Part shown: positions 61,907 through 64,000 of the stretch, piece by piece
How the letters are laid out: every line of letters starts with the position of its first letter
Position numbering within the stretch: the first letter of the stretch is position 1
DNA from: Thermasporomyces composti
GTDB taxonomy: Bacteria; Actinomycetota; Actinomycetes; Propionibacteriales; Actinopolymorphaceae
Reading direction: 5' to 3'
NCBI RefSeq assembly: GCF_003386795.1
Contig: NZ_QTUC01000001.1
Span: 3,348,001-3,412,000, forward strand
Length of the DNA stretch: 64,000 bases
Notes under the pieces: model-generated
The model's input: the letters and a program-made list of their open reading frames with translations, nothing else
What the model was told of the DNA's origin: nothing
Databases searched by the model: none
Made by a program: the position numbers and the translations under genes

Positions 61907-64000
61907 GTGCCCGCCCTGCTCGACAAGATCCTGCGTGCCGGTGAGGGGAAGACCCTCAAGAAGCTTCAGGCCATCGCCAGGCAGGTCAATGCCATCGAGG
62001 AGCACTTCACGTCCATGACGGACGAGGAGCTCCGCGACATGACCCAGGAGTTCCGGGCCCGGTACGCCGACGGCGAGTCCCTCGACGACCTGCTGCCTGA
62101 GGCCTTCGCGACGGTCCGGGAAGCGGCGAAGCGGACGATCCTGCAGCGACACTTCGACGTTCAGATCATGGGTGGCGCCGCCCTCCACATGGGTCACATC
62201 GCGGAGATGAAGACCGGTGAGGGCAAGACGCTCGTCGCCACGTTGGCGGCCTACCTCAACGCGATCGCGGGCAAGGGCGTCCACGTCGTCACCGTCAACG
62301 ACTACCTCGCCCAGTACCAGGGCGAGTGGATGGGGCGGATCTACCACTTCCTCGGCATGTCGGTGGGTGTGATCCGCTCGGACTCGAGCATCCCGGAGCG
62401 GCGCAAGGCCTACGCCTGCGACATCACCTACGGCACGAACAACGAGTTCGGGTTCGACTACCTGCGCGACAACATGGCCATGAGCCTGGACGGCTGCGTC
62501 CAGCGCGGTCACCACTACGCCATCGTCGACGAGGTCGACTCCATCCTCATCGACGAGGCGCGGACACCGCTCATCATCTCCGGCACGGTCGCGCAGAGCT
62601 CGAAGTGGTACGAGGAGTTCGCGCGGATCGCGGCCCGGCTGCGGCCCGACGTCGACTACGAGGTCGACCTGAAGAAGCGCACCGTCGGCATCCTCGAGCC
62701 GGGGATCGACAAGGTCGAGGACTACCTCGGCATCGACAACCTCTACGAGCCGGCGAACACCCCGCTCGTCCAGTACCTCAACAACGCCATCCGCGCGAAG
62801 GAGCTGTTCAAGCGGGACCGGGACTACGTCGTGCTGGACGGCGAGGTCCTCATCGTCGATGAGCACACCGGTCGCATCCTGCACGGTCGCCGCTACAACG
62901 AGGGCCTGCACCAGGCGATCGAGGCGAAGGAAGGCGTTCCGATCAGGGACGAGAACCAGACCTTCGCGTCGATCACGTTGCAGAACTACTTCCGTCTCTA
63001 CGAGAAGCTCGCCGGCATGACGGGCACGGCGATGACCGAGGCGGCGGAGTTCAACAAGATCTACAACCTCCAGGTGACGCCGATCCCGACCAACCGGCCG
63101 ATGATCCGCATCGACCAGCCGGACCTGGTGTTCCGCACCAAGGAGGCGAAGTTCGCCGCCGTCGTCAACGACATCGCCGAGCGCCACGCGAAGGGCCAGC
63201 CGGTGCTGGTCGGGACGACCAGCGTCGAGCAGTCGGAGCTGTTGTCGTCGCTGCTGAAGAAGCGCGGTATCCCGCACGAGGTGCTCAACGCCAAGAACCA
63301 CGCGCGGGAGGCGGCGATCGTCGCGCAGGCCGGCCGGAAGGGCGCCGTGACGGTGGCGACGAACATGGCCGGTCGAGGCACGGACATCATGCTCGGTGGC
63401 AACCCGGAGTTCCTCGCCGACCAGGAGCTGCGGGAGATGGGGCTCGACCCGGTCGAGCACGCCGAGGAGTACGAGCGCGCCTGGCCGGCCGTGCTCGAGC
63501 GGTGCAAGAAGGCCGTGGCCGCGGAGCACGACGAGGTCGCCGCTCTCGGCGGCCTGTACGTCCTTGGCACCGAGCGCCACGAGTCACGCCGGATCGACAA
63601 CCAGCTCCGTGGTCGGGCGGGACGTCAGGGCGACCCGGGCGAGAGCCGGTTCTACCTCTCGCTCGAGGACGACCTCATGCGGCGCTTCAAGTCCGACTGG
63701 GTCGACTGGGTGCTCACGAGCCTGAAGATCCCCGACGATGTCCCGATCGAGAACAAGCGGGTCACCGGGGCCATCGCCTCCGCGCAGGCGCAGGTCGAGG
63801 CGATGAACTTCGAGCTGCGGAAGGACATCCTCAAGTACGACGACGTCCTCAACAAGCAGCGCGAGGTCATCTACGCCGAGCGCCGCCGGGTCCTGGAGGG
63901 CCAGGACATCCACGAGCAGGTCAAGTCGATGATCGACGACGTCCTGGAGTCCTACGTCTACGTCGCCACGGAAGGACCTCCGGAGGACTGGGACCTGGAG
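61907..64000 (+). CDS. secA: Preprotein translocase ATPase SecA, partial (3' end beyond window)
   Basis: The reading frame starts with GTG at 61907, preceded by GAGGAG, and continues for 698 codons to the right edge without a stop. SecA drives protein export through SecYEG. The start [20 protein letters not shown] matches actinobacterial SecA1. Walker A is MKTGEGKT (101-108). Walker B is [19 protein letters not shown] from residue 208. The helicase segment [15 protein letters not shown], the preprotein cross-linking region, [16 protein letters not shown] and [38 protein letters not shown] (motif VI) are complete. The C-terminal scaffold and zinc domains are missing only because the window ends. 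Confidence 0.97.
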   Translation, partial: MPALLDKILRAGEGKTLKKLQAIARQVNAIEEHFTSMTDEELRDMTQEFRARYADGESLDDLLPEAFATVREAAKRTILQRHFDVQIMGGAALHMGHIAEMKTGEGKTLVATLAAYLNAIAGKGVHVVTVNDYLAQYQGEWMGRIYHFLGMSVGVIRSDSSIPERRKAYACDITYGTNNEFGFDYLRDNMAMSLDGCVQRGHHYAIVDEVDSILIDEARTPLIISGTVAQSSKWYEEFARIAARLRPDVDYEVDLKKRTVGILEPGIDKVEDYLGIDNLYEPANTPLVQYLNNAIRAKELFKRDRDYVVLDGEVLIVDEHTGRILHGRRYNEGLHQAIEAKEGVPIRDENQTFASITLQNYFRLYEKLAGMTGTAMTEAAEFNKIYNLQVTPIPTNRPMIRIDQPDLVFRTKEAKFAAVVNDIAERHAKGQPVLVGTTSVEQSELLSSLLKKRGIPHEVLNAKNHAREAAIVAQAGRKGAVTVATNMAGRGTDIMLGGNPEFLADQELREMGLDPVEHAEEYERAWPAVLERCKKAVAAEHDEVAALGGLYVLGTERHESRRIDNQLRGRAGRQGDPGESRFYLSLEDDLMRRFKSDWVDWVLTSLKIPDDVPIENKRVTGAIASAQAQVEAMNFELRKDILKYDDVLNKQREVIYAERRRVLEGQDIHEQVKSMIDDVLESYVYVATEGPPEDWDLE

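Noticed and set aside
61862-63580. 572-codon open frame antisense to secA
   Set aside because: The sense strand encodes unmistakable SecA motifs throughout; the antisense product is Val/Asp/Leu/Arg repeats typical of third-position GC.

Overview
The window is very GC-rich, densely packed chromosomal DNA from an actinobacterium. Signatures are WhiB, MtrA-MtrB-LpqB, coenzyme F420 genes (fbiA, fbiB), LytR-CpsA-Psr proteins, DUF3499, DUF5719, DUF5941 and TIGR03089. From memory, the gene content follows the Mycobacterium tuberculosis block Rv3240c (secA1) to Rv3274c (fadE25), with lineage-specific inserts. The genus cannot be read from the sequence; a Nocardioidales/Actinopolymorpha-like or Streptomyces-like relative is a guess. 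No rRNA, tRNA, CRISPR array, prophage or insertion sequence was seen.

Region 1, 1-16.0 kb, cell-envelope polysaccharide. The 5' end of a UDP-glucose dehydrogenase gene (minus) is followed by an acyl-CoA dehydrogenase, a small membrane protein, two divergent LCP ligase-type proteins and a GT2 glycosyltransferase. A minus-strand cluster then runs from 15928 down to 6676: a DUF5941/CDP-alcohol phosphotransferase fusion, a nucleotidyltransferase, an AraM/EgsA-like glycerol-1-phosphate dehydrogenase, a second CDP-alcohol phosphotransferase, a GT2, and two tandem ABC exporter pairs. The two exporter ATPases share about 740 bp of apparently identical DNA. This is the best candidate for an uncharacterised pathway: making, attaching and exporting a polyol-phosphate-containing envelope polymer.

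Region 2, 16-27.3 kb, sugar nucleotides, cofactor and development. It holds a small Cys-containing protein, galE, acetoacetyl-CoA synthetase, TIGR03089, manC, an AlkA-type glycosylase, fbiB-fbiA, a membrane protein with a long Gln/Tyr/Gly-rich tail, and whiB2 with a recognisable promoter.

Region 3, 27.6-40.6 kb, mannose and methyl cycle. It holds a large membrane GT2, a DUF5719 protein, a degenerate metallopeptidase-family protein, DUF3499, manB, a Trm112-like protein, a SIS-domain isomerase, manA, a CDF transporter, a MerR regulator and ahcY. manB, the SIS protein, manA and manC together supply GDP-mannose.

Region 4, 40.8-53.8 kb. The widespread RDD / SpoIIM / DUF58 / MoxR / DUF4350 / DUF4129 neighbourhood is interrupted by a secreted S8 protease and a LuxR-type regulator. 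An 18-bp perfect palindrome lies in front of the protease gene.

Region 5, 53.9-64 kb. mtrA-mtrB-lpqB-comF, then hpf, a two-domain GNAT acetyltransferase (minus) and the first 698 codons of secA, which runs off the end.

Hairpins at 32418, 37670, 40692, 46831 and 60469 mark likely ends of transcription units.
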